Shown piece by piece: positions 25,356 through 25,359 of a DNA stretch of 25,359 nt. This DNA is from JAGOUN01 sp040389005 (lineage in GTDB: Bacteria > Pseudomonadota > Gammaproteobacteria > JAGOUN01). The DNA lies in contig JAZKAS010000028.1 in assembly GCA_040389005.1 (NCBI GenBank), forward strand, positions 1 to 25,359. The letters run 5' to 3'. Position 1 is the first letter of the stretch, and every line of letters starts with the position of its first letter. The position numbers and the translations under genes are program-made. The notes below the pieces were generated by a model, which worked only from the letters and a program-made list of their open reading frames with translations, was not told the origin of the DNA and made no database searches.

Positions 25356-25359
25356 TACC

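Noticed and set aside
1..25359. CRISPR array, tRNA, rRNA, integrase or transposase
   Set aside because: No regularly spaced repeats, cloverleaf-like genes, rRNA-like stretches or recombinase motifs were seen on either strand.

Overview
The window looks like a chromosomal segment of an AT-rich gammaproteobacterium with a host-associated lifestyle, most plausibly from the Legionellales/Coxiella side. This is inferred from gene content, not from a marker gene. A set of ordinary core genes (surA, lptD, amgK, murU, kup, a POT peptide transporter) is interspersed with large, lysine/asparagine-rich, mostly helical proteins of unknown function that resemble effector-type accessory genes. Ten Ns at 21820-21829 mark a scaffold gap, so this is a draft assembly.

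Layout. Positions 1-7352 hold three accessory genes: a protein whose reading frame is open to the left edge, a convergent 300-residue protein with an F-box-like stretch, and a 1712-residue protein. A gene-poor spacer (7353-7702) holds a frameshifted 54-codon relic and a nested palindrome. Then comes the outer-membrane biogenesis pair lptD-surA on the minus strand. Divergent from it is a plus-strand operon with overlapping genes: an AAA ATPase with a DUF234-type C-terminus, amgK and murU. The ATPase sits behind a set of palindromic and direct repeats. Two tandem paralogues (396 and 764 residues, minus strand) follow, the second overlapping the 3' end of murU. After them come kup, a GH5 cellulase-like gene interrupted by the gap, a strong bidirectional terminator, a POT-family peptide transporter, a decayed second copy of the DUF234 ATPase, and an unknown protein at the right edge.

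How the genes relate. LptD inserts LPS into the outer membrane and depends on the periplasmic chaperone SurA, here a short form with one parvulin domain. AmgK and MurU form the cell-wall recycling shortcut from MurNAc to UDP-MurNAc. So the middle of the window is an envelope-biogenesis block into which an ATPase gene has been placed.

The main novelty candidate is a family relationship. By eye, the 1712-, 764- and 396-residue proteins and the left-edge protein share several motifs in the same order, and the 764/396 pair also share a duplicated promoter at identical spacing. The second candidate is the cellulase: signal peptide, two tandem cysteine-containing modules, a GH5 domain, a Pro/Thr-rich stalk, a transmembrane segment and a short cytoplasmic tail, an arrangement more typical of eukaryotic surface proteins.
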